Source: an uncultured Eggerthellaceae bacterium
Lineage (GTDB): Bacteria; Actinomycetota; Coriobacteriia; Coriobacteriales; Eggerthellaceae
Assembly: GCA_946618265.1 (NCBI GenBank)
Contig: CAMOLA010000013.1
Coordinates: 1-40,494 of the forward strand
Length of the DNA stretch: 40,494 nt
Direction of reading: 5' to 3'
The notes beneath the pieces are model-generated. The model saw nothing but the letters and a program-made list of their open reading frames with translations. It had not been told where the DNA came from and did not search any database. Within the stretch, counting starts at the first letter, position 1. Each line of letters opens with the position of its first letter. Positions 38,657-40,494 of the stretch are shown here, piece by piece. The position numbers and the translations under genes are program-made.

Positions 38657-40450
38657 ATGCCATTCGGACGTGAACAGTTTATCGTCGAGAAGGAGATGAA
38701 CGGCGAGGTAATCGAGAAGATTTACGCCAAAGAACTCATCCCGACGCCCATCGAGGAATTCGAGAAGCTCTCCGACGAAGAGAAGATGCTCCACAAGCCC
38801 TATGCGTTCAACCAGCGTACATACGAAGTCATGCCCGGCGTCATCTGCGAGCAAGACGTGGCGGTCGAGATGCGCGACGGTGCCAAGCTTTATTGCGACA
38901 TCTTCCGCCCCGCCGACGACACCGTGAAGGTGCCCGCCATCCTCGCGTGGTCGAACTACGGCAAGCGCCCCAACGAGTTTCGCCCCGACGAGCTGAAGGC
39001 CTATACGCCGGGCGTGCCCGCAGGCTCGATTTCCGACTCCGCCAAATTCGAGGCGGCCGATCCCGAGTACTGGGTGCCCAACGGCTATGCCGTCATCAAC
39101 GTCGACATCCGTGGCATCGGCTACTCCGATGGCTACCACGACCAGTTCGGCGTGCAGGACGGTCAGGACGGCTACGACTTCATCGAGTGGACGGCCGCTC
39201 AGCCGTGGTGCAACGGCAAGGTGACCATGGCCGGCTCGTCGGCACTCGCCATCAGCCAGTGGCACATCGCTGCCCAGCAGCCGCCGCACCTGGCTTGCAT
39301 CGCGCCGTGGGAGGGCATGTCCGACATGTACCGCGAGTCACTCTACGAAGGCGGTATCCCCTGCATCCAGTTCACGAACTTTGCCACCGCCGGTGCCTGC
39401 GGCCTGAACGGAATTGACGACCAGGGCGCCATGGCCGAGAAATATCCGCTGATGAACGGATACTGGGAGGATAAGATTCCCGATTTCTCGAAGGTCGTCG
39501 TGCCGGCTTACGTGACAGCCGGCTGGAATCATTTCCACCTGCGCGGCTCCGTGAACGGTTGGCGTAAGATTTCGTCGCCGCAGAAGTGGCTGCGCGCCCA
39601 CCGCGAGTTCGAGTGGCCGGATTTCTACTCCGCCAAATACCTGGCCGAGCTGAAGCTGTTCTTCGACCGTTACTGCAAGGACATCCGCAACGGTTGGGAA
39701 TCCACACCGCGCGTGCGCATCGAGGTGCAGGATCGTTTCGATGACAGCCTGTGCGTCGACCGGCCCGAGAAGGAATTCCCGCTGGCACGCACCCAGTACA
39801 AGAAGCTGTATTTGGATGCTGCCGATGCTTCGATGGGTCACGAGAACCCGGCTGCCGAAGCCGAAGTTCGCTACGACGCTAACGAGAGCGAGATCGTGTT
39901 CGACCACACGTTCGAGCGCGACACCGAGCTCACCGGCTACATGAAACTGCACGCCTGGGTCGAGGCCGTCGGCCACGACGACATGGACCTTTTCGTCACC
40001 GTGAAGAAGCTCTCGCGCAACGGCATCGAGCAGCCCATCACCATCTTCGACGGCACGGCTCCGCACCCTGGCGCCTGGGGCAAGATGCGCGTGTCGCACC
40101 GCGAGCTCGACCCCGAGCTATCGAGCGATTTCCAGCCCGTGCAGGCGCACCGCCGCGAGCTGAAGCTCTCGCCTGGCGAGATCGTGCCGATCGACGTCGA
40201 GATCAACCCCTTCAGCCGCGTCTGGCACGCCGGCGAAACCATCCGCGTGCACGTCGCCGGGCGCTACATCCGCGACCCGCATTGGATCGAGCCGCTGGTC
40301 TGGGAGACCGACAACAAGGGCGAGCACGTGTTCCACACTGGTGGTCAGTACGAGTCCTACCTGCAAATCCCGGTTATCCCGCCGAAATATGACGACGACA
40401 CGGTGTTCGTTGTGGACGAGACCGCGCATCCGACCCACCCGATTTTCTAA
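38657..40450 (+). CDS. CocE/NonD (S15-type) alpha/beta hydrolase
   Basis: 597 residues. An alpha/beta hydrolase domain carries the nucleophile Ser195 in MAGSSALAISQWH and the VDIRGIGYSDG strand. A C-terminal jelly-roll domain follows (KLSPGEIVPIDVEI then WHAGETIRVHVAGRYI), as in CocE and Xaa-Pro dipeptidyl-peptidases. The position normally occupied by the catalytic Asp (GWYD in many members) reads GWNHFHLRGS; that pattern recurs in a related subfamily, so the triad may differ. The substrate is unknown; esters or proline peptides are possible. The ATG has AAAGGA upstream. Confidence 0.85.
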   Translation: MPFGREQFIVEKEMNGEVIEKIYAKELIPTPIEEFEKLSDEEKMLHKPYAFNQRTYEVMPGVICEQDVAVEMRDGAKLYCDIFRPADDTVKVPAILAWSNYGKRPNEFRPDELKAYTPGVPAGSISDSAKFEAADPEYWVPNGYAVINVDIRGIGYSDGYHDQFGVQDGQDGYDFIEWTAAQPWCNGKVTMAGSSALAISQWHIAAQQPPHLACIAPWEGMSDMYRESLYEGGIPCIQFTNFATAGACGLNGIDDQGAMAEKYPLMNGYWEDKIPDFSKVVVPAYVTAGWNHFHLRGSVNGWRKISSPQKWLRAHREFEWPDFYSAKYLAELKLFFDRYCKDIRNGWESTPRVRIEVQDRFDDSLCVDRPEKEFPLARTQYKKLYLDAADASMGHENPAAEAEVRYDANESEIVFDHTFERDTELTGYMKLHAWVEAVGHDDMDLFVTVKKLSRNGIEQPITIFDGTAPHPGAWGKMRVSHRELDPELSSDFQPVQAHRRELKLSPGEIVPIDVEINPFSRVWHAGETIRVHVAGRYIRDPHWIEPLVWETDNKGEHVFHTGGQYESYLQIPVIPPKYDDDTVFVVDETAHPTHPIF

Positions 40451-40494
40451 AGCTGGCTGCAAGGTTTTTCAACACCACGTGAGCAGGGCCCGTT

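Noticed and set aside
1..40494. tRNA or rRNA genes
   Set aside because: I looked for tRNA cloverleaf words such as GGTTCGAATCC in the intergenic gaps and saw none; a dedicated scan could still find one.

Overview
The window is GC-rich, densely coded DNA from a bacterium. The best guess is an anaerobic gut-type actinobacterium of the class Coriobacteriia, probably Eggerthellaceae. This rests on the P19/FTR1/DUF2318 iron cluster, a LRR-type secreted protein, a secreted protein with a lysine-rich LRR-like tail, a Tat-exported lipoprotein, Ser/Ala lipoprotein linkers and many short intergenic hairpins. The assignment is inference; no rRNA, tRNA or other phylogenetic marker is present and I cannot name a genus.

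Region 1 (1-9.5 kb) is devoted to iron import. A minus-strand operon encodes an FTR1-type permease with a duplicated extracytoplasmic domain, a P19-type lipoprotein, a DUF2318 membrane Fe-S protein and an FtsX-type ABC permease that runs off the left edge. An AraC-type regulator is divergent from it. A plus-strand feoA-feoB-Cys-rich protein operon for Fe(II) follows.

Region 2 (9.5-22.8 kb) is mostly housekeeping: ACT-domain protein plus phenylacetate-CoA-ligase-like enzyme, NfeD-SPFH membrane pair, a CmpB-type membrane protein, a PhnP-like metallo-hydrolase, an EF-G-like GTPase, a PepC/bleomycin-hydrolase peptidase, an MtaD-like amidohydrolase, an Mrp Fe-S carrier and a glyoxalase-II-like hydrolase. 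Several genes end in clear intrinsic terminators.

Region 3 (22.8-38 kb) is accessory and mosaic. It holds a frameshifted LRR secreted protein, an exported GH13 alpha-glucosidase, a Fic protein, a HigB/HigA-type toxin-antitoxin pair, a secreted protein with a lysine-rich tail, a two-gene DUF262 system (the second gene with a DUF1524-like nuclease tail), a RhuM-Fic protein, a macro-domain pseudogene, orphan gene fragments, a second CmpB-type paralog and two decapitated genes (MFS transporter and DUF2075 helicase) joined back to back. Most intact cassettes are separated by palindromic repeats, so this looks like a defence/stress island that has been repeatedly rearranged. The right end (38-40.5 kb) has a YdeI/OmpD-associated-type gene and a CocE/NonD-type hydrolase.

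The most striking non-coding feature is a set of at least five hairpin families scattered between genes. Their flanks differ, but most share a GGGG(N)CCCC-like core. No mobilising enzyme for them is visible in the window. The best candidate for an under-described system is the overlapping DUF262 gene pair within this hairpin-partitioned island.
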